A DNA stretch of 48,371 nucleotides from Gammaproteobacteria bacterium (GTDB lineage Bacteria > Pseudomonadota > Gammaproteobacteria > DSM-19610), in NCBI GenBank assembly GCA_015494295.1, contig WGBO01000053.1, positions 1 to 48,371 of the forward strand, read 5' to 3'. Below, one piece after another: positions 17,091 to 25,262 of this stretch. The stretch's first letter is position 1, and every line of letters begins with the position of its first letter. The notes beneath the pieces were generated by a model. The model did no database searches. It was not told where the DNA came from and was given only the letters and a program-made list of their open reading frames with translations. The translations under genes and the position numbers were made by a program.

Positions 17091-17446
17091 TACGCGTTGC
17101 TCTTCCGTCCAGACCGACGCGAGTTGTGGATACGTTGTGGCAGGCGTTCCTCTTCCAGTTCAAGACCCACAGTATCCGTCCTGACATCGGCCAGCTCCCC
17201 CAGCCGCTCCGCCAACCCCAGAACAAAGAGCACATTGGCGTAGTTTCCCAGCGAAACGCCAGGATCGCCCTTTTCTATCTTATTCAGGGTTGTTCGGCTG
17301 ATAGAAGCCCGTTCAGCCATAACAGCCGTCGGAATACGCCGCCTGAGCCGGGCATCACGGATATCCTGGCCAAGCTTGCGAAGAACCCGCCTGACCGGAA
17401 TCGGCAACATTGTATCCAGTTGCACCTTAGCCATTCTGTTGTCCAT
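17090..17446 (-). CDS. hipB: HipB family XRE antitoxin
   Basis: This is an XRE helix-turn-helix protein of about 119 residues from ATG 17446 (MDNRMAK); ATG 17434 and GTG 17458 are alternatives. The HTH is AVMAERASISRTTLNKIEKG, followed by SLGNYANVLFVLGL. HipB binds operators over its own promoter and neutralises HipA. The palindrome at 17447-17469 ends right before this start, which disfavours GTG 17458 lying inside it. The C-terminal tail is basic (RRSGRKSNA). Confidence 0.8.
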   Translation of the reverse strand: MDNRMAKVQLDTMLPIPVRRVLRKLGQDIRDARLRRRIPTAVMAERASISRTTLNKIEKGDPGVSLGNYANVLFVLGLAERLGELADVRTDTVGLELEEERLPQRIHNSRRSGRKSNA

Positions 17447-17491
17447 TATAATATACACAATATATTATAGCGTATACTATTATGGACGCAA
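17447..17491 (-). promoter_or_regulatory. hipBA promoter with perfect palindromic operator
   Basis: TATAATATA (17447-17455) and TATATTATA (17461-17469) form a perfect 9-bp inverted repeat with a 5-bp spacer. On the minus strand TTGCGT (17491-17486) and TATAAT (17469-17464) are 16 bp apart, so the -10 lies inside the operator. This fits autorepression by HipB. Confidence 0.6.
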
Positions 17492-17634
17492 TCAAAAGGT
17501 GGGCATCCTCAGATGATACCTTTAGACACAGGGCAAAACTCTGCATCCAGAATGTACCGGTAAAAATACCATGATGTTTCGGGGTAGGGTTTTTGTCTGT
17601 TTTTTCTTTTATATCAAAGCCTTGATGAACACCG

Positions 17635-17799
17635 ATACCATGAATATAACAACCCGTCTTCCATGGTATTCATGCCTGCTGTTTGGCAGCACGATACAAA
17701 TACCATGAAAAATACCATTGATAATGCAGATTTCATCATCGATTTGAGGATTTTATTTGTTATAAATCAATATATTATAAATTCCAGTCACTCCCACTC
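17635..17799. repeat. Att-like repeat copy D: array end fused to the guaA 3' end
   Basis: ATACCATG at 17635 and 17700, CATGGTAT at 17662, ATACCATT at 17712 and core TCACTCCCACTC at 17788-17799 keep the 27/38/12/76 bp spacing of copies A-C. Right of the core the repeat stops matching and guaA begins: the core is the complement of the last four guaA codons, stop included. An additional ATACCATG lies at 17566 with a T-rich, arm-like stretch after it. This is a one-armed junction, as expected after integration into the guaA end. Confidence 0.8.
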
Positions 17800-19374
17800 A
17801 ATAGTCCCCGGCGGTTTCCCCGTCACATCGTAAACCACCCGTGAGATACCGGCGATCTCATTGACGATCCGCCGCGACACGTGGTCGAGAAAATCGTACG
17901 GCAAATGCGCCCAGCGCGCCGTCATGAAGTCGATGGTCTCCACCGCGCGCAGCGCGACCACGTAGTCGTAACGCCGGCCATCGCCCGTCACGCCCACCGA
18001 CTTGACCGGCAGGAACACCGCGAACGCCTGGCTGGTCTTGTCGTACAGGTCGTGCTTGCGCAGTTCCTCGATAAAGATGTGATCTGCCAGGCGCAGGATA
18101 TCGGCGTACTCCTTCTTCACCTCACCGAGAATGCGCACGCCCAGACCCGGCCCCGGGAAGGGGTGGCGGTAGACCATGTCGTAAGGCAGGCCCAGTTCCA
18201 CGCCCAGCTTGCGTACCTCGTCCTTGAACAATTCACGCAGGGGTTCGAGCAGCTTGAGTTTCATGTGCTCGGGCAGGCCGCCGACGTTGTGGTGCGACTT
18301 GATCAGGTGCGCCTTGCCGGTCTTGGCGCCTGCGGATTCAATCACGTCGGGATAAATGGTGCCCTGCGCCAGCCACTGGGCATTGGCGAGCTTGTTGGCC
18401 TCTTCCTCGAACACCTCGACGAACAGGTTGCCGATGATCTTGCGCTTCTTCTCGGGGTCGGATTCGCTGCCCAGCGCATCAAGGAAACGCTTTTCGGCGT
18501 CGACCCGGATCACGCGCACCCCCATGTGCTCGGCGAAGGTGGCCATGACCTGGTCGCCTTCCTGGTAGCGCAGCAGGCCGGTGTCGACGAACACGCAGGT
18601 GAGCTGGTCACCGATGGCCTTGTGCAGCAGCGCCGCCACCACCGAGGAGTCCACGCCGCCCGAGAGTCCCAGCAACACTTCCTCGTCACCGACCTGCTCG
18701 CGCACGGCCTTGATGCTTTCCTCCACGATGTTGCCCGGCGTCCACAGCGCCTCGCAGCCGCAGATGTCGAGAATGAAACGTTGCAGGATGCGCCCGCCCT
18801 GGCGGGTATGGGTAACCTCGGGATGGAACTGCACGCCGTAGAAACCGCGTTCGTCGTCGGCCATGCCGGCGATGGGCGCCGAATCGGTGCTGGCCATCAG
18901 CCTGAAGCCGGGCGGCAGTTCCACCACCCGGTCACCGTGGCTCATCCACACGTCCAGCAGACCGTAGCCGTCCTCGCTGGTGTGATCCTCGATGTCCTTC
19001 AGCAATCGGGTATGGCCGCGCGCCCGCACCTGGGCATAACCATATTCGTGGTGACTGGACGTTTCGACCTTGCCGCCCAGTTGCGCGGCCATGGTCTGCA
19101 TGCCGTAACAGATACCCAGCACCGGCACGCCCAGTTCGAACACCAGGGCTGGCGCGGCGGGCGCCGTCTCGCCCTCGGTCACAGTCTCGGGACCGCCGGA
19201 AAGAATGATGCCGTGCGGGTGGAAGACCCGCAGGTCGGCCTCTTCCATGTCCCACGGGTGGATCTCGCAGTAGACGCCGATCTCGCGCACCCGGCGCGCA
19301 ATCAACTGGGTGTACTGGGACCCGAAATCGAGAATCAGGATGCGGTGCGAATGAATATCGGCGGTTTTGCTCAC
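17788..19374 (-). CDS. guaA: GMP synthase (glutamine-hydrolysing)
   Basis: This 528-residue, cytosolic enzyme converts XMP to GMP with ATP and glutamine. The N-terminal class I amidotransferase has Cys89 in GICYGMQ and the FHPEVTHT His/Glu pair; the ATP pyrophosphatase P-loop is LSGGVDSSV; the C-terminal dimerisation domain ends in GTIEWE. It starts 11 bp after the guaB stop, the usual guaBA operon. The last codons form the core of the cassette attachment sites, and integration has left the coding end intact. The 3' end of guaA is a known island integration site (for example GIsul2). Confidence 0.98.
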   Translation of the reverse strand: MSKTADIHSHRILILDFGSQYTQLIARRVREIGVYCEIHPWDMEEADLRVFHPHGIILSGGPETVTEGETAPAAPALVFELGVPVLGICYGMQTMAAQLGGKVETSSHHEYGYAQVRARGHTRLLKDIEDHTSEDGYGLLDVWMSHGDRVVELPPGFRLMASTDSAPIAGMADDERGFYGVQFHPEVTHTRQGGRILQRFILDICGCEALWTPGNIVEESIKAVREQVGDEEVLLGLSGGVDSSVVAALLHKAIGDQLTCVFVDTGLLRYQEGDQVMATFAEHMGVRVIRVDAEKRFLDALGSESDPEKKRKIIGNLFVEVFEEEANKLANAQWLAQGTIYPDVIESAGAKTGKAHLIKSHHNVGGLPEHMKLKLLEPLRELFKDEVRKLGVELGLPYDMVYRHPFPGPGLGVRILGEVKKEYADILRLADHIFIEELRKHDLYDKTSQAFAVFLPVKSVGVTGDGRRYDYVVALRAVETIDFMTARWAHLPYDFLDHVSRRIVNEIAGISRVVYDVTGKPPGTIEWE

Positions 19375-19385
19375 GACGTCTCTGC

Positions 19386-20849
19386 TTACGCCCGGTAGTT
19401 GGGCGCTTCCTTGGTGATCTGTACGTCGTGCACGTGGCTCTCGGCCATGCCCGCGCCGGTCACGCGGACGAACTCGGGCCGGGTGCGCATCTCCTCGATC
19501 GAGGCGCAGCCGGTGTAGCCCATGCTGGAGCGCAGGCCGCCCATCAACTGGTGGATGACCGGCTGCAGCGGACCCTTGTAGGGCACCCGCCCCTCGATGC
19601 CTTCCGGCACCAGCTTGTCGGCGTCGCTGCCTTCCTGGAAATAGCGGTCGCTGGACCCGGTCTGGGACGCCATCGCGCCCAGCGAGCCCATGCCCCGGTA
19701 GGACTTGTAGGAGCGGCCCTGGTACAGCTCGACCTCACCCGGCGCTTCCTCGGTGCCGGCGAACATGCTGCCAACCATGATCGACCAGGCGCCGGCCACG
19801 ATGGCCTTGGCCATGTCACCGGAATAGCGGATGCCGCCATCGGCGATCAGCGGCACGCCGGTATCCTTCAGCTCCGCCGCCACGTTGGCCACGGCGGTCA
19901 CCTGGGGCACGCCGACACCGGCCACGATACGCGTGGTGCAGATGGAGCCCGGCCCGATGCCTACCTTGACTGCGTCGGCGCCGGCGTCGACCAGCGCCCG
20001 CGCCGCCGCCGCGGTGGCGATATTGCCGCCGATGACCTGCAGGTCGGGGAAATGTTTCTTCACCCAGGCGACCCGGTCCAGCACGCCCTGGGAATGGCCG
20101 TGCGCGGTATCGACCACCACCACGTCCACACCCGACGCCACCAGCGCCTCGATCCGCTCGTCGGTGCCGGCGCCAACACCCACCGCGGCGCCTACCCGCA
20201 GACGGCCCTGGTCGTCCTTGCAGGCGTTGGGTTTGTCACTGGCCTTCTGGATGTCCTTCACGGTAATCAGTCCACGCAGGCGGAAGGCGTCGTCGACCAC
20301 CAGCACCTTCTCGATGCGGTTCTGGTGCAGCAGGCGGATCACTTCCTCGCGGTCGGCCCCCTCGCGCACCGTCACCAGCTTGTCGCCACCGGTCATCACG
20401 CTGGACACCGGGGCGTCGAAACGGGTCTCGAAGCGGGTATCGCGGTTGGTGATGATGCCGACCAGCTTGTCACCCTCCACCACCGGCACACCGGAAATGC
20501 CGTGCTGCCGGGTCAGTTCCAGCACCTCGCGGATGCTGGTGTCTGGCGACACCGTGATCGGGTCCTTGATGACGCCGCTTTCGTATTTCTTGACCCGTCG
20601 CACCTGGTCGGCCTGCTGCTCGATGGTCATGTTCTTGTGAACGATGCCGATGCCACCCTCCTGGGCCATGGCAATCGCCAGGCGCGCCTCGGTGACGGTA
20701 TCCATGGCCGCCGAGATGAGCGGCAGGTTGAGCGCGATGTCGCGCGTCAACCGCGTCTTCAGGCTGACATCCTTCGGCAAAATCGCCGAATGAGCCGGTA
20801 AAAGCAGAACATCGTCGAAAGTGAGGGCGTGTTCGGTAATGCGCAGCAT
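19386..20849 (-). CDS. guaB: IMP dehydrogenase
   Basis: This 487-residue enzyme oxidises IMP to XMP with NAD+, the committed step to GMP. The start [19 protein letters not shown] is the classical N-terminus; the frame is open far upstream but that part is antisense to xseA. Two CBS domains lie around residues 95-205 ([33 protein letters not shown]). The active-site loop is GPGSICTTR and the flap includes [13 protein letters not shown]. It is the first gene of guaBA. Confidence 0.98.
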   Translation of the reverse strand: MLRITEHALTFDDVLLLPAHSAILPKDVSLKTRLTRDIALNLPLISAAMDTVTEARLAIAMAQEGGIGIVHKNMTIEQQADQVRRVKKYESGVIKDPITVSPDTSIREVLELTRQHGISGVPVVEGDKLVGIITNRDTRFETRFDAPVSSVMTGGDKLVTVREGADREEVIRLLHQNRIEKVLVVDDAFRLRGLITVKDIQKASDKPNACKDDQGRLRVGAAVGVGAGTDERIEALVASGVDVVVVDTAHGHSQGVLDRVAWVKKHFPDLQVIGGNIATAAAARALVDAGADAVKVGIGPGSICTTRIVAGVGVPQVTAVANVAAELKDTGVPLIADGGIRYSGDMAKAIVAGAWSIMVGSMFAGTEEAPGEVELYQGRSYKSYRGMGSLGAMASQTGSSDRYFQEGSDADKLVPEGIEGRVPYKGPLQPVIHQLMGGLRSSMGYTGCASIEEMRTRPEFVRVTGAGMAESHVHDVQITKEAPNYRA

Positions 20850-20885
20850 GCAGGCACCGTGGTCGGGTCGGAAATGAAGCTGGTA

Positions 20886-20914
20886 ATTATAGGTTCCGGG
20901 GACCTCCGGGTAAA
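20886..20914 (-). promoter_or_regulatory. Candidate guaBA promoter
   Basis: On the minus strand TTTACC (20914-20909) and a perfect TATAAT (20891-20886) are 17 bp apart, leaving a leader of about 30 bp before the guaB ATG. The region is divergent with xseA. No clear PurR box was found by eye. Confidence 0.5.
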
Positions 20915-20951
20915 CCAACATAAACCCCGCCGTTTTCAGTAAACTGGCGCC

Positions 20952-22304
20952 ATGACAACCACCAGCCTGCAACGCGACGTGTTCAGCGTCACCCGCCTCA
21001 ACCGCGCGGCGCGCGAATTGCTCGAAACCGGCCTCGCGCGGGTGTGGGTGGAAGGCGAGATCTCCAACCTCGCCCGCCCCGCCTCCGGCCACCTGTACTT
21101 CACTCTCAAGGACGCGAAAGCCCAGGTGAGTTGCGCCCTGTTCCGCAACCGCGCCCAGCGCCTGCGCTTCGCGCCGGAAAACGGCCTGCAGGTGCTGGTG
21201 CGCGCCCAGGTGAGCCTCTACGAACCACGCGGCAACTACCAGCTCATCGTCGATCAGATGGAGGAAGCCGGTGACGGCGCCCTGCGCCGCGCCTTCGAGG
21301 AATTGAAGAACCGCCTCTACAACGAGGGCCTGTTCGACGAGGCGGCTAAACGCCCGATCCCGGAGCTGCCGCGTTGTATCGGTGTCATCACCTCGCCGAG
21401 CGGGGCCGCCATCCGCGACGTGCTGACCGTTCTGCGCCGCCGCTTTGCCGGCATCCCGGTGGTGATCTACCCGACCCGCGTGCAGGGCGAGGGCGCCGCC
21501 GACGACATCGTTGCCGCGCTGGAACTGGCGCAGCGTCACAACGTCTGCGACGTGTTGCTGCTGACGCGCGGCGGCGGTTCGCTGGAAGACCTGTGGCCCT
21601 TCAACGAGGAGAAGGTGGCGCGCGCCGTCGCCGCCTGCACCCTGCCGCTGATCTCCGCCGTCGGCCACGAGGTCGACGTGGTGATCACCGATTTCGTGGC
21701 TGATGCCCGCGCCCCCACGCCGTCGGCGGCCGCCGAGCGGCTGAGTCCCGACGGCGCCGCGCTGGAAACCCGTATCCGGCAGCTCGCCTCCCGCCTGCGC
21801 CAGCAACTGCAACGCCAGTTGCGGCGACACCGGGAACGGCTCGACTGGCTGCGCCAGCGCCTTGCCCGCCAACACCCCGGGCAACGTCTGCAACAACAGG
21901 CGCAACGCCTGGATGAACTGGAGCAACGCCTGGAACGCGCCCTGCGACAGAACCTTGCCACGCGCCGCGCGCGTCTCGACACGGCCTCCGCGCGGCTGCG
22001 CCAGCATCATCCCGGGCGGCGCCTGGACGAGTTGCTGGCACACAACCGGGCATTGGCAAAACGGCTGGAATACTGTATCAACCTGCAACTGTCGAAACAC
22101 CGCGAAAAGCTGGCAATACTGGCCCGCGCGCTGGAAACCGTGAGTCCGCTGGCCACGTTGCAGCGCGGCTATTCCATCACCCTGGCGGCCGGCAGCGGAC
22201 AGGTCATCACCGACAGCCGCCAGGTGGCGCCCGGCGATGCGCTGGAAACCCGTCTCAGCAGCGGCCGCGTCTTCAGCACGGTAACCGGAACGGAAACGAC
22301 ATGA
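20952..22304 (+). CDS. xseA: Exodeoxyribonuclease VII large subunit
   Basis: This is a 450-residue protein. The N-terminal OB fold ([21 protein letters not shown]) binds single-stranded DNA. The catalytic region has [20 protein letters not shown]-type [29 protein letters not shown] and [18 protein letters not shown] long Arg/Gln-rich coiled coil follows and the C-terminus has LQRGYSIT. With XseB (not here) it degrades single-stranded DNA to oligonucleotides. Its stop overlaps the next start (ATGA), so the M23 peptidase gene is coupled. Confidence 0.95.
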   Translation: MTTTSLQRDVFSVTRLNRAARELLETGLARVWVEGEISNLARPASGHLYFTLKDAKAQVSCALFRNRAQRLRFAPENGLQVLVRAQVSLYEPRGNYQLIVDQMEEAGDGALRRAFEELKNRLYNEGLFDEAAKRPIPELPRCIGVITSPSGAAIRDVLTVLRRRFAGIPVVIYPTRVQGEGAADDIVAALELAQRHNVCDVLLLTRGGGSLEDLWPFNEEKVARAVAACTLPLISAVGHEVDVVITDFVADARAPTPSAAAERLSPDGAALETRIRQLASRLRQQLQRQLRRHRERLDWLRQRLARQHPGQRLQQQAQRLDELEQRLERALRQNLATRRARLDTASARLRQHHPGRRLDELLAHNRALAKRLEYCINLQLSKHREKLAILARALETVSPLATLQRGYSITLAAGSGQVITDSRQVAPGDALETRLSSGRVFSTVTGTETT

Positions 22305-23152
22305 GCGCAACACGCACACTTTTTCTCGCCTGCCTGGCCGCCGGCTGGCTGCTGTGGCTGTCGCCGGCCCGGGCGCTGGAACTGCCGGAAAGCCACGCCG
22401 TTCCGGGCGGTGTCGCGGTCATACCGCTGCCCGCCGACAAACCGCCGCGCGCCTTCTTTCAGGGCAAACCGGTAATGGTGGTAACAGACGACCGCGGCCG
22501 CCCCGCCGCCCTGGTCGGTATTCCCCTGGCAACGAAGCCCGGCAAGCAGACCCTCGAACTGAGACAGGCTGACGGCTCCACTCGACGCGTCACCTTCAAG
22601 GTACGGGCGCGCGACTACGAACGCCAGTACATCACGCTCAAGAACAAGCGCATGGTCAACCCGGAGAAACGCGACATGCAGCGGATCGGCCGCGAGCAGA
22701 CGCGTATCCGCAAGGCGCTGGCCCACTGGTCGCCGACACCGCCGGAAACACTGAAACTGAACCTTCCGGTACAGGGGCGGATCAGCAGCACTTTCGGCCT
22801 GCGGCGTTTCTTCAACCAGCAGCCGCGCAAACCCCACAGCGGGCTGGACCTGGCCGCGCCGGAGGGAACACCGGTGAAAGCCCCGGCCAGCGGCCATGTC
22901 GTCGACACCGGCGATTTCTTCTTCAACGGCAACACGATCTTCATCGACCACGGCCAGGGCCTGGTCACCATGTACTGTCACCTGTCGCGCATCGACGTCG
23001 CACCCGGCCAGCAGGTCAGGGCCGGCGAAATCATCGGCGCCGTGGGCAAGACCGGCCGCGCCACCGGCGCGCACCTGCACTGGGGCGTCAGCCTCAACGA
23101 CGCCCGTGTCGACCCTGCCTTCCTGCTCGCCGAGCCGCTGCCGGAACCCTGA
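22301..23152 (+). CDS. M23 family (LytM-type) murein peptidase
   Basis: This 283-residue exported protein has a signal peptide ending at SPARALE. A beta-rich N-terminal domain is followed by the LytM zinc peptidase fold: His179 and Asp183 in HSGLD, His227 in YCHLS and His260 in AHLHWG. All zinc/catalytic residues are present, so peptidoglycan endopeptidase activity in the periplasm is likely. It is translationally coupled to xseA by ATGA, an arrangement I recall from other gammaproteobacteria. Confidence 0.9.
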   Translation: MSATRTLFLACLAAGWLLWLSPARALELPESHAVPGGVAVIPLPADKPPRAFFQGKPVMVVTDDRGRPAALVGIPLATKPGKQTLELRQADGSTRRVTFKVRARDYERQYITLKNKRMVNPEKRDMQRIGREQTRIRKALAHWSPTPPETLKLNLPVQGRISSTFGLRRFFNQQPRKPHSGLDLAAPEGTPVKAPASGHVVDTGDFFFNGNTIFIDHGQGLVTMYCHLSRIDVAPGQQVRAGEIIGAVGKTGRATGAHLHWGVSLNDARVDPAFLLAEPLPEP

Positions 23153-23202
23153 ACGAAGCCGCCGGCGCGCTTTCGCGCGACCACTGGAAAACCGCTCACC
23201 AA

Positions 23203-23222
23203 TACTGTATACATAAACAGTA
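23203..23222 (+). promoter_or_regulatory. LexA-type SOS box
   Basis: TACTGTATACATAAACAGTA is a near-perfect 20-bp match to the gammaproteobacterial LexA operator (CTGT-N8-ACAG with flanking TA pairs). It lies 21 bp before the ATG of the first XRE regulator and about 50 bp after the M23 stop. LexA control is inferred. Confidence 0.7.
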
Positions 23223-23243
23223 TTCTGGCCTTGGGAACAGGAG

Positions 23244-23825
23244 ATGGCGGGAAAACACACCAGCCTTATCGAGAACGAGCCGAACGGAATCCGCCGGGAT
23301 CGCCACGCACCGGGCGAAGACATCCGCCATACCCTGTCACTGAACCTGCGCCTGTTGCGCCTGCTGCACGGCTGGAGCCAGGAACAACTGGCGGAACGCG
23401 CCGGCCTGCACCGGACCTATGTCGGCGCGGTGGAACGGCGTGAAATCGCCATCGGCATCGACAACCTGCAACGACTGGCGCACGCGCTGGGCACCACGCC
23501 GGCACAGCTTCTGGAGCAGCCCGCGAGCAGCCCGCCGGGTGTTGGAGAGCCGGCGGCACACTACGCGCCGGCGCCAGCCACTGCCGTGTCAGCCTCATCC
23601 TCAAACCGGCATGTGGTCTATTTGCGGCAAATTGCCTTATTTCGTCTGTGGATCCCGCCCCGCCGCTCCCGTGTAATGGCTCCCCATGAAAGCCAATGCA
23701 AGGAAGCGGCTGGCACAACGGGTGAGACTGATGCGCACCCGGCGTGGCTGGTCACAGGAAGTTCTCGCCGAACTCAGCGGTCTCAACCGCAGCTATATCG
23801 GCGCCGTCGAGCGCGCCGAGCATAA
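23244..23825 (+). CDS. XRE family transcriptional regulator behind the SOS box
   Basis: The HTH spans about residues 33-90: LNLRLLRLLHGWSQEQLAERAGLHRTYVGAVERRE, then IDNLQRLAHALGTTPAQLLEQ. ATG 23244 has GGGA 7 bp upstream. Beyond about residue 105 the translation is low-complexity and Arg-rich, and its last 140 bp overlap the next regulator gene in another frame. The tail may therefore be spurious (an upstream frameshift or decayed end). The HTH is a close paralogue of the next gene product. The target is unknown; the LexA box suggests DNA-damage induction. Confidence 0.65.
   Translation: MAGKHTSLIENEPNGIRRDRHAPGEDIRHTLSLNLRLLRLLHGWSQEQLAERAGLHRTYVGAVERREIAIGIDNLQRLAHALGTTPAQLLEQPASSPPGVGEPAAHYAPAPATAVSASSSNRHVVYLRQIALFRLWIPPRRSRVMAPHESQCKEAAGTTGETDAHPAWLVTGSSRRTQRSQPQLYRRRRARRA
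23626..23636. promoter_or_regulatory. Small palindrome upstream of the second XRE gene
   Basis: GGCAAATTGCC is a perfect 5-1-5 palindrome 49 bp before the ATG of the second regulator. It is a possible operator; the evidence is symmetry and position only. Confidence 0.3.
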
Positions 23826-24066
23826 TATCGGCCTGGACAACATCGAACGCATCGCTGCCGCGCTGGAAACCGGGCTGCCGGAACTGCTGGACGGCCATCC
23901 GGCGAATGCGGCGCCGCCACCGCCACCGCCGCGCCGCCCGGACAGAAGTCCGGCCGTCATCGTGCATCGCAGGATATTCCTGGAACTGCTCAAACAATGC
24001 GGGGACACCCACCGCGAGCTGGTGCTGGTCTACCTGGAACGTTGCGGGGTAACAGTCAAGGACTAG
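23686..24066 (+). CDS. XRE family transcriptional regulator
   Basis: This is a 126-residue protein. The HTH is RLMRTRRGWSQEVLAELSG and LNRSYIGAVERAEHNI, followed by LDNIERIAAALETGLPELL. A proline-rich hinge (PPPPPPRRP) leads to a short C-terminal helical piece with two Cys. It is a paralogue of the upstream regulator. Its end overlaps the convergent hypothetical gene by 11 bp. Function unknown beyond DNA binding. Confidence 0.75.
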   Translation: MKANARKRLAQRVRLMRTRRGWSQEVLAELSGLNRSYIGAVERAEHNIGLDNIERIAAALETGLPELLDGHPANAAPPPPPPRRPDRSPAVIVHRRIFLELLKQCGDTHRELVLVYLERCGVTVKD

Positions 24067-24481
24067 CGGGGCCGACCGGCTCACCGTATTCGTGGCGGCC
24101 GCGGCGCAGGTTGCGGTACTGGCGCAACATGCGAACCATTTTCGCTATTGCGGGCAAATCGATACGCGGCACGGCCAGGCCGACGCGAACCGGGAAACCC
24201 TGCGTAACGGGCGCGCCGATCTCGATGAAATTGCGTAATCTGCACGGCCTGGACGGGTCGTCGGCCGCCAGGCGTTTCAGCTCCCGGTAGAGAGTAACGA
24301 ACTCACAGTGCCACACCACCTCTCGGCCCTCGAAGGGACCGGTGAACCTGAGTTCGGCGCGGTGGTCACTGTGAGCGAGCAGCAGGTAGTCCTGACCGGA
24401 CTGCTGCAGGAAAGCCTTGAAGCGCGCGGGATCCGCGCTGAACGCATCCGCCCCTACATCCTCGCTGCCGTTTTCCGGCAT
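24056..24481 (-). CDS. Conserved hypothetical protein downstream of mlaA
   Basis: This is a 141-residue soluble protein with no signal peptide. Visible features are FKAFLQQSGQDYLLLAHSD, a beta-rich core (AELRFTGPFEGREVVWHCEF, RNFIEIGAPV, VGLAVPRIDLP) and a basic C-terminus (RMLRQYRNLRRGRHEYG). It starts 15 bp after the mlaA stop in the same direction, so it is probably co-transcribed. I recognise no family. Confidence 0.6.
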   Translation of the reverse strand: MPENGSEDVGADAFSADPARFKAFLQQSGQDYLLLAHSDHRAELRFTGPFEGREVVWHCEFVTLYRELKRLAADDPSRPCRLRNFIEIGAPVTQGFPVRVGLAVPRIDLPAIAKMVRMLRQYRNLRRGRHEYGEPVGPASP

Positions 24482-24496
24482 CAGCCGACGTCCGCC

Positions 24497-25240
24497 TCAG
24501 TCTTCGAACAACTCATCGTCGAAAAAATCCGGCTCCGGTGGATCGCCATCGTAGATCTCGTACCAGCGTTTCTGGCGGTAGGCGGTACGGACCTGCAGGT
24601 AGGCATCGACAGAACCTGCATCCAGCACCCGCGTCGCGGCCAGAAGCTCGGCGCGCTCGCTGACCGCAAACAGGCTGTACCAGGCCAGCCGGGCGCGCCC
24701 GTCGGTGGTCTGGCTGACGGGCTCGAGGTACCAGGCCGGCGGCAGGCCGGCGGCGTCGCGCACCGAACTCGGCCCCAGAAACGGCAGCACCAGGTACCAG
24801 CCCTCGCCGAAACCCCACACACCGAAGGTCTGACCGAAATCCTCGTGGTGTTCTTCCAGGCCCCAGGGCGTGGCGACATCCATCAGGCCGGCGACCCCGA
24901 ACACCGTGTTGAACCCGAAGCGCATGGTATCGCTCGCGGCCTGTCGCGGCTTCCACTGCAACAGGTCGTTGACGATGACGATCGGCTCGTGAATGTTGCT
25001 GAAAAAGTTGCTGACACCGGTGCGCACCGGCGAGGGCACGTACTCCTGGTAGCGCTCGGCAACCGGCTTGAGCACCTTGCGGTCCAGCGTGTCGTTGAAG
25101 CGGAACACCGCCCGGTTCATCCCTTCCAGCGGGTCGCTCACCTCATCGTAGGGCGAGGTCACCGCGCAGCCCTGCAAAAGAGCAAACAGGCCCGCCATTC
25201 CCGCCATGATTCTTTTTTGTCTGCGCATGTTTTTCACCAA
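24497..25240 (-). CDS. mlaA: MlaA/VacJ phospholipid-retrograde-transport lipoprotein
   Basis: This 247-residue outer-membrane lipoprotein has the lipobox LLQGC. Characteristic MlaA segments are DPLEGMNRAVFRFNDTLD, VPSPVRTGVSNFFSNI, TMRFGFNTVFGVAGLMDVA and HEDFGQTFGVWGFGEGWYLVLPFLGPS. With porins it removes mislocalised phospholipids from the outer leaflet and passes them to MlaC. Other mla genes are not in the window. A short acidic tail (FFDDELFED) ends it. Confidence 0.93.
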   Translation of the reverse strand: MVKNMRRQKRIMAGMAGLFALLQGCAVTSPYDEVSDPLEGMNRAVFRFNDTLDRKVLKPVAERYQEYVPSPVRTGVSNFFSNIHEPIVIVNDLLQWKPRQAASDTMRFGFNTVFGVAGLMDVATPWGLEEHHEDFGQTFGVWGFGEGWYLVLPFLGPSSVRDAAGLPPAWYLEPVSQTTDGRARLAWYSLFAVSERAELLAATRVLDAGSVDAYLQVRTAYRQKRWYEIYDGDPPEPDFFDDELFED

Positions 25241-25262
25241 TCTCCCTAGCGGCGCACGCTTG

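Larger units (their letters stand above)
13757..17787. mobile_element. Cassette 3 of the guaA-anchored array (hipBA and partners)
   Basis: A 4031-bp unit runs from the core of copy C to the core that coincides with the guaA 3' end. It carries hipB, hipA, a DUF4143 fragment, an unknown 388-residue protein and a CcbP-like protein, all on the minus strand and tightly packed. No recombinase gene is present. Confidence 0.65.

Noticed and set aside
7667..17787. Classical integron with attC sites
   Set aside because: No attC-type folded sites, no intI gene; the core and paired arm sites fit a gene-end tyrosine recombinase site instead.
7514..17799. CRISPR array made of the ATACCATG repeats
   Set aside because: The repeat units are 246 bp long and kilobases apart, with no short regular spacers and no cas genes.
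20850..22319. Very long minus-strand open frame continuous with guaB (977 codons in total)
   Set aside because: It is antisense to xseA, has no domain-like sequence, and guaB has a canonical start at 20849.
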